DNA of 41,219 nucleotides from Nitrospirota bacterium (GCA_016180645.1 JACPAV010000029.1:1-41219); one strand, 5' to 3'; numbered from the stretch's first letter, positions 25,780 through 34,183 are shown. Notes: generated by a model from the sequence alone, not told the origin. Numbers and translations are program-made.

Positions 25780-26620
25780 GCTCTTGCCCCGAGTTGTTTA
25801 CCTGGGGCCTGACGGAAGTTTTTCATCGATTGCCGCGCGGCGTCTGTTTCGTGACGGGGCCGCGTATCGTCCGGTCTCCCGCATCCGGATCGCCTTTCGG
25901 AAATACTATGACGGCGATGCGGACTTCGTGGTGGCTCCCATCGAAAGCTCCCAAGGCGGTACGATTCATGAAACCATTTCCGAACTGTGCCGAGGGTCCA
26001 TCGGCTCCTCCGAATCGCGCATCGTTTGCGAAGTCGATCTTCATGTCCGTCTGGCGCTCCTGGCCAGGGGAACCGCCAAGAGCATCCGGATCGTCTATTC
26101 GCATCCGCAGGGGATTTACCGGGCGCAGGAATGGCTGGATCGGCACGCGCGAGACGTGAAAGTGGTCGAGGTTTCAAGCACGGCTCTTGCCGCGAAGAAA
26201 GCCGCGCAGAATGTCCGCTCCGCAGCGCTGGCCAGCCGGGATACGGCGGCGATGTTCCGGCTGAAAGTCTTGAATCCTTCCATCGGACGGCCGGCCCCAA
26301 CGACGTTCGTATTGGTGGGACGGAGTCCATTGCGGGGCGGGAGTGACAAGTCCCGCAAGTTCCGGACGTCGATGGTGTTTACGCTCAAACACCGACCTCA
26401 ATCTCTGGCCCGCGCCCTGATGATTCCGGGGAAACGACATCTAAACCTCACGCGCGTCCTCTCCATTCCGATTCCGGAGGCGCCCGGCGAGTACATGTTT
26501 CTCGCGGAAATGCAGGGGCGCCAGGGCGATCCGGCGGTGGATGCCTCGCTCCGCGACCTGACCCGGGCTTCCACAACGCTGAAGGTTCTGGGCTCCTATC
26601 CGTTCGTCCAGTTGGCATGA
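25772..26620 (+). CDS. prephenate dehydratase-like protein with ACT domain, atypical
   Basis: 282 residues starting at TTG 25772. The layout follows monofunctional prephenate dehydratase: VVYLGPDGSFSSIAARRLF, VAPIESSQGGTIHETI, SHPQGIYRAQEWL, ALASRDTAAMF, then an ACT domain with HLNLTRVLSIPIPEAPGEYM. However, the catalytic Thr-Arg-Phe motif reads PTTFVLVG and the phenylalanine-sensing ESRP reads LSIP. The dehydratase activity or its feedback control may therefore differ. It converts prephenate to phenylpyruvate if functional. It overlaps trxB and the following lipoprotein gene. Confidence 0.78.
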   Translation: MNRLLPRVVYLGPDGSFSSIAARRLFRDGAAYRPVSRIRIAFRKYYDGDADFVVAPIESSQGGTIHETISELCRGSIGSSESRIVCEVDLHVRLALLARGTAKSIRIVYSHPQGIYRAQEWLDRHARDVKVVEVSSTALAAKKAAQNVRSAALASRDTAAMFRLKVLNPSIGRPAPTTFVLVGRSPLRGGSDKSRKFRTSMVFTLKHRPQSLARALMIPGKRHLNLTRVLSIPIPEAPGEYMFLAEMQGRQGDPAVDASLRDLTRASTTLKVLGSYPFVQLA

Positions 26621-27558
26621 ACCGACTCCGAAGAATAATTGGAATCGCTTGGTTGAGCGCGACGGTTCTCTCCGGTTGCGGCGGCGGTGATTCCGAAGAG
26701 GCGGAAATATCCCTCCCGGTCGCGGCGCGGCCACTGATCGAGGGAGTGTTCAAGAGTTCTGAGGGGATCGCCTTCGATTCCAAAGGCCGACTTCTCGTCA
26801 CGGCAGACAAGGCGCTGTGGGAAATCAAGCCGGAGGGCACGACAAACAAGATTGTGAGCCTCAAGGGGCCGATCGGGATAGCCCATGACGGCTCCGGCTC
26901 CATCCTCGTGGCGGAAAGCGGCGATACCTTCGGCGGGCCGGAGCCACGGGCGAAGGACGGCGCGGTTTTAAGGGTGAGCGAGGAGGGTGCGGTCTCGACG
27001 CTGACCACCGATATCCCCGACCCGAATTTCATTCTTGTGCGGAAGGACGGCAGCCTGTTGGTATCGGACGACATGGGCGATGTGATCTATTCGGTCCCGA
27101 AGGATGGAGGGACGGCATCTGTTTTCCTCAAGGGACTTGCTGCGCCGAATGGAATGGTCTTCTCGCTCGACGCCTCAGAGCTGTTTGTCGCTCAAAGTTT
27201 TTCCGAGGCGGGGAGCCTCGCGCCGGATTCGCGCGTGTGGCGGGTGCCGATGGCCTCTTCCGATTCTCCGGGCGCTCCGGCCCTGCTGGCGAAGTTGCCG
27301 GACTTGGCGACGAATGACGGTTTGGCGATGGATGAGAAAGGGCGAGTATACGTGGCCGCCAATATTATTGGGAAGATTTATCGGATCGATCCGAAATCGC
27401 CCGACCCCGTGGTCGTGGCCTCCGGCATCCAAGGCGTCGCCAGCCTCGCCTTCGGGCGCGGCAAGGGCTTCAGCGAAACCTCACTTTTTGTCACCCAGCT
27501 CTTCGGCGGCGGCGTCTACGAACTCCCGCTCGGTGTGAAGAGCGCGTCGATTCCCTAA
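26617..27558 (+). CDS. SMP-30/NHL-type beta-propeller lipoprotein
   Basis: 313 residues. Signal peptide with lipobox VLSGC, then repeated propeller blades: EGIAFDSKGRLLVTADKALWEI, GPIGIAHDGSGSILVAES, NFILVRKDGSLLVSDDMGD, APNGMVFSLDASELFVAQS, NDGLAMDEKGRVYVAAN and VASLAFGRG. This is the gluconolactonase/SMP-30-like fold, usually lactonase or ligand binding in the envelope. The start overlaps the upstream stop (ATGA). The stop lies at the left edge of an inverted-repeat element. Confidence 0.8.
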   Translation: MNRLRRIIGIAWLSATVLSGCGGGDSEEAEISLPVAARPLIEGVFKSSEGIAFDSKGRLLVTADKALWEIKPEGTTNKIVSLKGPIGIAHDGSGSILVAESGDTFGGPEPRAKDGAVLRVSEEGAVSTLTTDIPDPNFILVRKDGSLLVSDDMGDVIYSVPKDGGTASVFLKGLAAPNGMVFSLDASELFVAQSFSEAGSLAPDSRVWRVPMASSDSPGAPALLAKLPDLATNDGLAMDEKGRVYVAANIIGKIYRIDPKSPDPVVVASGIQGVASLAFGRGKGFSETSLFVTQLFGGGVYELPLGVKSASIP

Positions 27559-27781
27559 GGGATTGCGAGAAAACAAAGTTCACATGTTGGGCCGGCATCC
27601 GGCCTTCGCAGCCGCTTGGGCGGAGCGGGCAGCCGCCCCCTACGAAGGATCTCCTATCTTGGTAGGGGAGCAGCTTTAGCTGCTCCCTCTTCTCTTGGGA
27701 GGACCTAAAGGTCCTCCCCTACCCGATCGGTCTTGGCCGCCCTCTTCGTGCGATTGAGTAGCTTGTTTCCTCGCAATCCCT
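27558..27781. repeat. 224-bp MITE-like element with 19-bp terminal inverted repeats
   Basis: Left arm 27558-27576 (AGGGATTGCGAGAAAACAA) and right arm 27763-27781 match as inverted repeats at 18 of 19 bases. Inside are a GGCCGG/CCGGCC hairpin (27590-27604), a GGGCGG/CCGCCC hairpin ending CCCCCTAC near 27642, and the twin-hairpin copy at 27662-27722. It fills the whole gap between two convergent genes and has no coding capacity. It could also act as a bidirectional terminator. Confidence 0.7.
27662..27722. repeat. twin-hairpin element, copy B
   Basis: GTAGGGGAG and CTCCCCTAC arms enclose GGAGCAGCTTTAGCTGCTCC and GGGAGGACCTAAAGGTCCTCCC hairpins with a pyrimidine-rich linker. It carries the same two stems as copy C at 34184. 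Confidence 0.9.
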
Positions 27782-27796
27782 GATCGGCTGGGTGGC

Positions 27797-30700
27797 TCAG
27801 TCGCAGTTCTTGCCGTCGCGGCGGCGGATTTCGGGTGCGGTGTTGGGCGGGGTCCAGCCGTTGGAATCTACATCCAAGTAAAGCGGGCCGGTGACGGCGA
27901 AGGCGATCGCGCCGGGATAGACCGGATCGAGGGTGTTGGCAGATTCCAGTCCTTCTTCCACCCTTGTCTCGATGTTGTACCAGGCGTCGGCGGAAGGCGA
28001 GACCGTCACGTCACAATCGAATCGCTTCGTGCCTGTGGCCGATTGCGCGCACTGGCTCATTTCTTTCGATTTCGACGTGTAGAGGGTCTTGCCATTTTCA
28101 TTGATTCGGAAATCCAACTTGCCCATCCAAGTGGGGGCATGGATCTCGAATTGGAGTCGCGCGAACTTGGCCTTAAGTGTATCCCCGATCCCCTTGGAGA
28201 CATCGATGAACTGGCCATGCACGAGTCTGACCCTGATAAAAGGCCCTCCCGAAACGATGTAATTCCGGCAGGGCTCCTTTCCAGCCTCCACGCCCTCGCA
28301 GGTGAGCCGCTTGATCAACTCTTCGTCCGTGAACAGTTTGGGCGCGTTGACCGAGACCGGTACGCCGACGTAGGTACGGCCATATCCCGGCTCGCCGTTG
28401 AGCCGGTGGTGGGAATCGCTGACGGCCACTCCAACGGTTTTTCCCCCAAAGTTCAGTTGGCCGTACCAGATGGTGAGCTCGCTCAGCCAGTTGTCCTTGC
28501 CTTTTCCGTTGATGATCTCCATGAGTTCGTAGTTGTCCGAGTAGAGAGGGTCGGCAGCCGTGTGGGTCGCGGGATCGTAGCCCCGCCAGCAGAAGTAGCC
28601 GTCATCGCCGCCGTGATTGATCTGGATGACCTTGGCGAGAAGTTTCTCGCGGGCGTACTTGAAGATCGATGCGGGCGTTCCGTCGATCAGGCCGGGCGTG
28701 CGTGAGGGGGCCCACCAAATCGGCGCGCCCTTGTTGATGCCGCCGCCCAGCAGAACGGGAAAAGGATTGAAGTGGCCGCTGAACGGCTTGACCTTGCCGT
28801 CCGCATCGGTCACGCCCGCGGTCGAGATTTCCACGCTGTTGAACGCCACGACCTTGTCCTGGAGCCCAAGTTCCTGGATGAGCGGGCGATAGTCCGTCAC
28901 GATGTCGTGGTCGCTCGAAGCGAAGGACCATAGTCCCTCAGCCAGATTGGTGATGATGGAATCCTCCGCTCGCGCTTCGCCGTGATTGCTCGGCCCGGCG
29001 TGTCGGTGTGAATCGATGGAGACGTAGGCGACTTTTCCGGAGATGTCCTTGAGATCTACCGCACGCCTGAGCACGAAGTTGAGGTCTCGCTTTTCTCCCG
29101 CCGCGAAGGTGACGGGAATCGTGTGGATGTCGTACTCGAATCCGAGCGAGGCGGTCACCCGGTACTTGCCGGGTTCGATCTGCCCTTCGAACTGGCCGTC
29201 GCTCGTCCATATGACTTTCTTGGTGTTCCGGTAGGGCGTTTGCACCCAGAGTCGCGCGAGCTGCCGGGCCTCTTCATCCGAAGGATCCGGCATCTTGTCG
29301 TACAGAAACGAAATCTTTCCGGGGAGCAGCGTTCCCGAACTGTCTTTGATTGTTCCATTGAAGGATGTCGTCTCTCCCACCGTGAGTTCCTGTCCCACGC
29401 TCCCCTCCGCGGGCAGACTGACTTTGACTTCGGCGCCCTTCGCGTAGCCGTCCGCGATCCTCGACATGAATGGGTAGCCGGAAGGATACATGATGTTCTC
29501 CCCCTCGCTCTCGCCCGTGGCCGAGAGCGTCCATTCGCCCGCCGGGAGTCTCATGGAGTACGAGCCCCCCGAACGCGTTACGGCCATCGAATCGTAATTT
29601 CCCGAACCGTCGAGGGCGTGAACACGGGCGCCTTCGACGGACGCGCCGGTGTCGGTTTTCACATTACCGGAAATGGTTCCGATTCCCTCGATGCCGCTGA
29701 GGTCCAGCCGCGCGCCGTTCAACTCCGCCACGTCCCGCCCAACCGCCAGGTATCGGACGAAGCTTGTTTCCTGTCCGGGGTCCAGCTCGATTTCGGCTTC
29801 GTAGGCGCCGAAAATCATGAAGTCTCCGGTGAGACCCGGACCCGCGAGAAGCGCGATCGTCTGATCGTCCGGCAAAAAGAGGCCGTAGGCGACTTCGTGA
29901 CGTTCCCCCACGGCGCCGAGCATCTTGGTGGAATTCTGGGGGGTCTCAACCCCGGTCGTCAGGAGAAGGCCGAGATTGACGGCGTCGGTGATCTCCTTCC
30001 GGTTGAATCCGACACCGAGCATGTAGGGATCGGCGGCGTGATCGCTGAAGATAATGGCGTCGCCCGCCGTCTTGCGCAGCGTTTCATTCGAGCCGAAGGT
30101 GGCGAGAGCGCGGCGGATGGCGAGCCGATCCGGGGCTGAGAGGAGCGAGCTGACTGTGGTGAGGAATTCGGCCACGTCCAACGGCCTCGGCCAGTGTTCG
30201 TCGCTGTCGTTCTTTACAAACGTTTCGATTCGAATGGCATTCGATGAAGGACCCAGCGTGTATCGGGTACGGATTTTGAGGCCGTTGTCCCGACCCAGAT
30301 CAAGAGCAGCGATCACCGAGCTTGCCGTCCCCCCCCCGGCTCCCGCGAGGGCGGCGCCGAATTCGACCGTGCCATCTCGACCTTCCGCCTCGATGACGGC
30401 GGGTTTCTCGAATCCTCCCGGATCGACCACCGTGACCGTGTCCACGTCTTGCAGCCGCATCAGCCCGAAAATCGGGGAATACTCCTTGATCATGTCCTGC
30501 CCCGGCTCGCCGCCGGATCGGATGAGATCCGCATCGATGATCGCGCCGCCGTTGTGGATGTACCCGTCCGACGGCTGCTCATTGTGAATGACGAACGCGA
30601 CTTTATCGTTGTAAATTCTGTAGTCTCCCAGCTCCGATTCCCCCGCGGGGCCTTTGATCAGCGCCGCCTCGTCCGTGATCTTCCCCGCGCGCGTTTCACC

Positions 30701-30820
30701 TTCTACGAGCAACGCCGTGGTATCGAGAACCGGGGTCTTCTTTTTCTCCTGGGATTGACAAGCAAACGACAACGATACGATGCAGAACAAGACCGCTGCG
30801 GCTTTCACGATGGACACCAT
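27797..30820 (-). CDS. CehA/McbA-like PHP-domain lipoprotein with carboxypeptidase-regulatory-like domains, 1007 aa
   Basis: A signal peptide with lipobox SFAC near residue 21 indicates envelope anchoring. Residues about 30-370 form a beta-rich domain; about 380-590 hold two regulatory-like Ig folds (GTISGNVKTDTGASVEGARV, TSFNGTIKDSSGTLLPGKI). The PHP region follows with metal-binding words DSHRHAGPSNHGEA, FASSDHDIVTDY, FNSVEIS, QINHGG and VAVSDSHHR. CehA/McbA members hydrolyse aryl carbamates, but many are of unknown substrate. A C-terminal beta domain with Cys pairs ends at CD. The ATG 30820 has GGAGGA upstream. It is the last gene of the five-gene minus-strand operon. Confidence 0.78.
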   Translation of the reverse strand: MVSIVKAAAVLFCIVSLSFACQSQEKKKTPVLDTTALLVEGETRAGKITDEAALIKGPAGESELGDYRIYNDKVAFVIHNEQPSDGYIHNGGAIIDADLIRSGGEPGQDMIKEYSPIFGLMRLQDVDTVTVVDPGGFEKPAVIEAEGRDGTVEFGAALAGAGGGTASSVIAALDLGRDNGLKIRTRYTLGPSSNAIRIETFVKNDSDEHWPRPLDVAEFLTTVSSLLSAPDRLAIRRALATFGSNETLRKTAGDAIIFSDHAADPYMLGVGFNRKEITDAVNLGLLLTTGVETPQNSTKMLGAVGERHEVAYGLFLPDDQTIALLAGPGLTGDFMIFGAYEAEIELDPGQETSFVRYLAVGRDVAELNGARLDLSGIEGIGTISGNVKTDTGASVEGARVHALDGSGNYDSMAVTRSGGSYSMRLPAGEWTLSATGESEGENIMYPSGYPFMSRIADGYAKGAEVKVSLPAEGSVGQELTVGETTSFNGTIKDSSGTLLPGKISFLYDKMPDPSDEEARQLARLWVQTPYRNTKKVIWTSDGQFEGQIEPGKYRVTASLGFEYDIHTIPVTFAAGEKRDLNFVLRRAVDLKDISGKVAYVSIDSHRHAGPSNHGEARAEDSIITNLAEGLWSFASSDHDIVTDYRPLIQELGLQDKVVAFNSVEISTAGVTDADGKVKPFSGHFNPFPVLLGGGINKGAPIWWAPSRTPGLIDGTPASIFKYAREKLLAKVIQINHGGDDGYFCWRGYDPATHTAADPLYSDNYELMEIINGKGKDNWLSELTIWYGQLNFGGKTVGVAVSDSHHRLNGEPGYGRTYVGVPVSVNAPKLFTDEELIKRLTCEGVEAGKEPCRNYIVSGGPFIRVRLVHGQFIDVSKGIGDTLKAKFARLQFEIHAPTWMGKLDFRINENGKTLYTSKSKEMSQCAQSATGTKRFDCDVTVSPSADAWYNIETRVEEGLESANTLDPVYPGAIAFAVTGPLYLDVDSNGWTPPNTAPEIRRRDGKNCD

Positions 30821-30842
30821 GTTAGTCCTCCGCCGCGAAAAA

Positions 30843-32534
30843 TCAATTCAGGCACGCAAAGGCTTCGGAGGGGAGGAGGAAACGGGCACCGGAGGATTCG
30901 AGAGATGGAAGGGTTTGCGCGAGGCCTTCATACGTGTTGCCCCAAACGGAGGCGCTGAGGAATGTGATGGGATCGCCGCGGGCCGAAGACCCGTTGAGGA
31001 CGGCGTTGATGCGGTCGGCGAAGGTGGCGGGCGTGTCTTCGTACTGGCTGGCCACGGCCAGTGCCCACTTGCCGTCGCCGTACTGAAAGCTTTTCGAGCC
31101 GGGGAATTCGACATAACCGACGAGGAAACCTTTATTGGCCGTGCCGGCTTCAACGGCGGCGATGGTCTTCCATGTCGGATCACTCGCCGTCAGGAGCGGA
31201 ACGTCCAGGAACCACGTGGATGTCAGGCCGAGCCGTCCTGCGGTTTCAAAGCTTTTCCTCATGAACTCCTCCGCGGACCGATGATACGCCGGGAGGGCGT
31301 AGCCGATTCCCATCATCGAAACCCATTCGTCATTCGGGGTTACGCCGCTGAGATAGTAATCCATGGCGGCGGGCCCCAGCGCGAGGAGCGAGAGGCCGAT
31401 GCTCCAACCGACGGGCAGGGCTCCGCGCAACGGGCTCTCCCAGTAGTCGGGGCGGACATACCGGTTGAAAGGGATGGACACGTTGTCCGCATCACTGATG
31501 GCGACAACAAATCGGGCCTTGCCCGAGGAGCAGATCGAGCCGGAACCTCCGACCGCAGCGTGTGGCACGGAAGGCGGTTGGGACGGAACCACAGCCGAGT
31601 GAACGGAGAGATTGCTCGTCGTATCGGAAGGCACCAGGAACAAGCCGGCTTCGGAGATGGCCTTCACCGCCAGAAACTCCTCCACGCCATTGAGGGCGAT
31701 GTAGCCGTAGATGGGGGTGACCGCGGGCAGGAGATTAAAGAGGGACCGCACCTTTTCCCACTGTTCCATGAGGGGCCGCGCGTATGCGGTCATCACTCCC
31801 TGCTGGATTAGAAAATCGCGAAGACGGAATTCCGTCGGCGTGAGATCGGCGAGGCGCGGGAAAGTTTGCCCCCTAAGTCGCCGCTCGACCTCGGCGAGCG
31901 CTTCGCTTTCTGATTTGAACATGCCCCTCAGATCGACCCTCTCCGCGCTCGGGAGGTATGCGGCGGCCGTGTCCTCGATGGAATCGAACAGAATCACACC
32001 GGGATCAACGGCGGCCATCGCATGAGCGATGTGAAGGCTCCAGGGTTCCTTCGCCGAAACCAGGTAGACCCGCCTCACGCTGGAACCGAACAGGGACAAC
32101 GCCCCACTGAGATCGATCGAATCTTCCCATTTCACCCCGTATCGGTCTCGATAGACGTTCATCCAGAAGCGAGCGCTCATGCCATCCTCGTCGGTTTCCC
32201 ACGGTCGATCGCCTTCCTTGCCGCCGCCGATCAGATAGAGACGGACCTCATCGCGATTGATCGTTCCTTGGAGGGTCGAAGCCAGAATGTTTCGCTCCAA
32301 GTTCTCGTCCGCCAGCGTGACGGGATAGATTTTCCCCAGAGGTGGTCGGCGATTGAGATACATCTGATCGAAAGCCGAGAGGCCGGAGGAGAGTGGGCTG
32401 TTGTTGTCGCACCCGGCGACAGTGAGCATCAGGCAGCAAGCGGTGAGGGCGAGGCGCGTGATCCCGTGATCCCGTGATCCCGTGATCCCGATCAGGTCCG
32501 TTTTCGGGCTTCTTTCTGATTCCCTCGGGTTCAC
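30843..32534 (-). CDS. GxGYxYP-type putative glycoside hydrolase lipoprotein
   Basis: 563 residues from GTG 32534. The leader (SLIG-like ITGSRDHGITRLALTACC, lipobox TVAGC) is built from octamer and heptamer DNA repeats shared with the next gene. The body has AISDADNVSIPFNRYV, resembling the VSDGDN motif, and MMGIGYALPAYH, resembling the family's GxGYxYP word, with ASTLQGTINRDEVRLYLIGG near the N-terminus. These proteins resemble polysaccharide-active hydrolases, but activity is unproven. It lies 22 bases upstream of the PHP lipoprotein and behind the cytochrome gene. Confidence 0.65.
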   Translation of the reverse strand: MNPRESERSPKTDLIGITGSRDHGITRLALTACCLMLTVAGCDNNSPLSSGLSAFDQMYLNRRPPLGKIYPVTLADENLERNILASTLQGTINRDEVRLYLIGGGKEGDRPWETDEDGMSARFWMNVYRDRYGVKWEDSIDLSGALSLFGSSVRRVYLVSAKEPWSLHIAHAMAAVDPGVILFDSIEDTAAAYLPSAERVDLRGMFKSESEALAEVERRLRGQTFPRLADLTPTEFRLRDFLIQQGVMTAYARPLMEQWEKVRSLFNLLPAVTPIYGYIALNGVEEFLAVKAISEAGLFLVPSDTTSNLSVHSAVVPSQPPSVPHAAVGGSGSICSSGKARFVVAISDADNVSIPFNRYVRPDYWESPLRGALPVGWSIGLSLLALGPAAMDYYLSGVTPNDEWVSMMGIGYALPAYHRSAEEFMRKSFETAGRLGLTSTWFLDVPLLTASDPTWKTIAAVEAGTANKGFLVGYVEFPGSKSFQYGDGKWALAVASQYEDTPATFADRINAVLNGSSARGDPITFLSASVWGNTYEGLAQTLPSLESSGARFLLPSEAFACLN

Positions 32535-32559
32535 GGGTTCACGATTTACGGGCTCACGA
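32454..32559. repeat. 106-bp composite repeat, copy 1 (octamer arrays in inverted orientation)
   Basis: CGTGATCC occurs four times in tandem (32457-32488). After a spacer, inverse-type units (GGTTCACG twice, ATTTACG, GGCTCACG) run to 32559. The segment spans the start and leader codons of the GxGYxYP-type gene. It aligns over its full 106 bases with copy 2, about 950 bases away in the same orientation. A degenerate heptamer array follows at 32421-32448. Confidence 0.88.
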
Positions 32560-32561
32560 CC

Positions 32562-33515
32562 TCACGGCCAGAAGGCCGTCGTCGGATTGTGCCCCGAGAC
32601 GTGGCAGTTGTAGCACATGGCGTTCGACAAGGTCTGGTCATTTTCATAGCCGTGACACACCGAACAGTTTGAGGGCATTGCGCTGCTGCGCTTGGATTGA
32701 ATGAACATCAAGTGCAGTTCGTGGAGTCCCTGGCCGCTTGCGGCCTCCGGCGTCTTTGTGGCGAAGGAGTGACAATCTGTGCAGGTCGCAATCGTCCCGT
32801 GGCGCGGATCCTGGAAGGAGTGGCAGCCGACGCACCCCGGTGCGATGAATTGGACCTTGGCGCCGCTCTTGCGCGGTTTGTCGGCAGGATAGCCCTTCTC
32901 GAACACATCGGTGTGACGCGTCCGAGTTTGAGTCAGCATTTCGTATGGTCTGCCGGGTCCATCATACGTTCCTCCCGTACCGAGGTCCGGGTGGGCCGAG
33001 CTGCGTACCTGATTCGGCAGCCAGAGGTGGCAGGACGAGGCGCAATCGCCCTTCGACTCGGTGACACCCGGCGGGTAAGCATCGAGTGAATGTCGGCTGC
33101 CGGTTGAGGTGACCGGATGGCAAGTGAAGCAGGTGTCGGGTTCCAGCGTGAAGGCCGGGTGCCGGCCGCGACGCGGCCAATCGAGAACATACTCCTCCAA
33201 TCCCGTGAAAGGTGACGTTCGGGCGAGCAGCCCCTTCGATGAAGTACCGAGCCATTCTCTCGGACCATCCGCATCGCTGCCGCGGGCAGCCGTGAGAGCG
33301 GCATAATCGTGACACGTCGAGCATTCGACGCCCACGCGGGGCTTGTCCTCGTCGGCGCAGCCGGCGAGGGTGAACAGTAAGCAGTAAGCAGTGAGCAGCA
33401 AGCGCGTGATCCCGTGATCCCGTGAGCCCGTGAGCCCGATCAGACTCGTTTTCAGGCCGTTCTCTGATTCCGTCTGGTTCACGGGTTCACGATTCACGGG
33501 CTCACGATTTGCCAT
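32562..33515 (-). CDS. seven-heme c-type cytochrome lipoprotein
   Basis: 317 residues from ATG 33515, next to the upstream TGA. The leader, partly encoded by DNA repeats, ends in lipobox TLAGC (Cys53). Six CX2CH heme sites (Cys65, 129, 228, 245, 284, 301) and one CX3CH site (CASSCH, Cys158) follow. Many extra His (RHP, SRH, RHTD, LHELHL, SGHN) can supply distal ligands. It should sit on the periplasmic or outer face and carry electrons. Its partners are probably the GMC oxidoreductase and small Tat subunit encoded just upstream. Confidence 0.9.
   Translation of the reverse strand: MANREPVNREPVNQTESENGLKTSLIGLTGSRDHGITRLLLTAYCLLFTLAGCADEDKPRVGVECSTCHDYAALTAARGSDADGPREWLGTSSKGLLARTSPFTGLEEYVLDWPRRGRHPAFTLEPDTCFTCHPVTSTGSRHSLDAYPPGVTESKGDCASSCHLWLPNQVRSSAHPDLGTGGTYDGPGRPYEMLTQTRTRHTDVFEKGYPADKPRKSGAKVQFIAPGCVGCHSFQDPRHGTIATCTDCHSFATKTPEAASGQGLHELHLMFIQSKRSSAMPSNCSVCHGYENDQTLSNAMCYNCHVSGHNPTTAFWP
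33402..33507. repeat. 106-bp composite repeat, copy 2, with heptamer array next to it
   Basis: CGTGATCC twice, then CGTGAGCC twice, a spacer, and inverse units GGTTCACG, GGTTCACG, ATTCACG, GGCTCACG. Directly adjoining at 33376-33403 is a 7-base array: AGTAAGC, AGTAAGC, AGTGAGC, AGCAAGC. On the minus strand the heptamers encode the hydrophobic core LLLTAYCLL of the cytochrome leader and the octamers encode GSRDHGITR. Confidence 0.9.
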
Positions 33516-34148
33516 TCACGGCATATTCCCGTCCGGCGTCATCTCCTCACCGAGCGGTTCGCGGAGGCTGAAGTCCGGATGGTTGATGTAGCCGAGGTTG
33601 TTTCCGGGAAAGCCCAGTGCGGCATAGGCGACGGGACTGGTGTAGTACACTCCCCGGATGAACTTGAACAGGTAGCCGAGGAGAGGCAACGTGGCCTCGA
33701 TGGATTTCGTGACTTCGGTGCGTTCCTCAAGGCCTAGCGTCTTGTACTCGGCTCCGTATTTCTTCTTGGCCTGGTCATCCAGGAATGTGACGATCAGGGG
33801 GGCGGCGGCCGCCAGAGGCAGCATGGGGTCGTAGAGCTGTTCGAGCGGGCAGACTTCGGCTGCGCCCGGCAGACCGCGGGGGTCCTCCTTTGCGCTCGGA
33901 ATGACGGTGTCCGCCAGGGCGAGAAGCGTCTCCTCCTCGTGGTTCGTCGGTTTCTGGCACGAACCGAAGAACACGTTCGGCTCATCCTCCGATCTTTTCG
34001 CGCAGGCGCCGACCAGCGGAAGCAGCATGGCTTGGCCGACGGCGAGCAGGAAACTGCGGCGGTCAGGAGAGACCGCCGTGCTTGCATCCTTGTTGCGCGG
34101 CCCGGATGGCCGCATGACGCGGCAAGTGCGGCGGTCCCAGGTCAACAT
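33516..34148 (-). CDS. gluconate 2-dehydrogenase subunit 3-like, Tat-exported small subunit
   Basis: 210 residues. The twin-arginine motif DRRSFLLAVGQAMLLPLVGAC combines a Tat signal with a lipobox-like LVGAC. The mature part has EEETLLALADTVIPSAKEDPRGLPGAA, the hallmark of the gamma/small subunit of flavoprotein dehydrogenases (gluconate 2-DH, FAD-glucose DH, fructose DH), and ends with SLREPLGEEMTPDGNMP. Small subunits of this type escort the flavoprotein through Tat and sit on its surface. ATG 34148 is used; ATG 34115 is an alternative. Immediately followed by the cytochrome gene. Confidence 0.82.
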   Translation of the reverse strand: MLTWDRRTCRVMRPSGPRNKDASTAVSPDRRSFLLAVGQAMLLPLVGACAKRSEDEPNVFFGSCQKPTNHEEETLLALADTVIPSAKEDPRGLPGAAEVCPLEQLYDPMLPLAAAAPLIVTFLDDQAKKKYGAEYKTLGLEERTEVTKSIEATLPLLGYLFKFIRGVYYTSPVAYAALGFPGNNLGYINHPDFSLREPLGEEMTPDGNMP

Positions 34149-34183
34149 CTTCGATAGGTGCCGAGGACTGAGGACGGAGATGA

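Noticed and set aside
32454-33507. CGTGATCC and AGTAAGC arrays as a CRISPR array
   Set aside because: Units are 7-8 bases with no spacers and no cas genes nearby.
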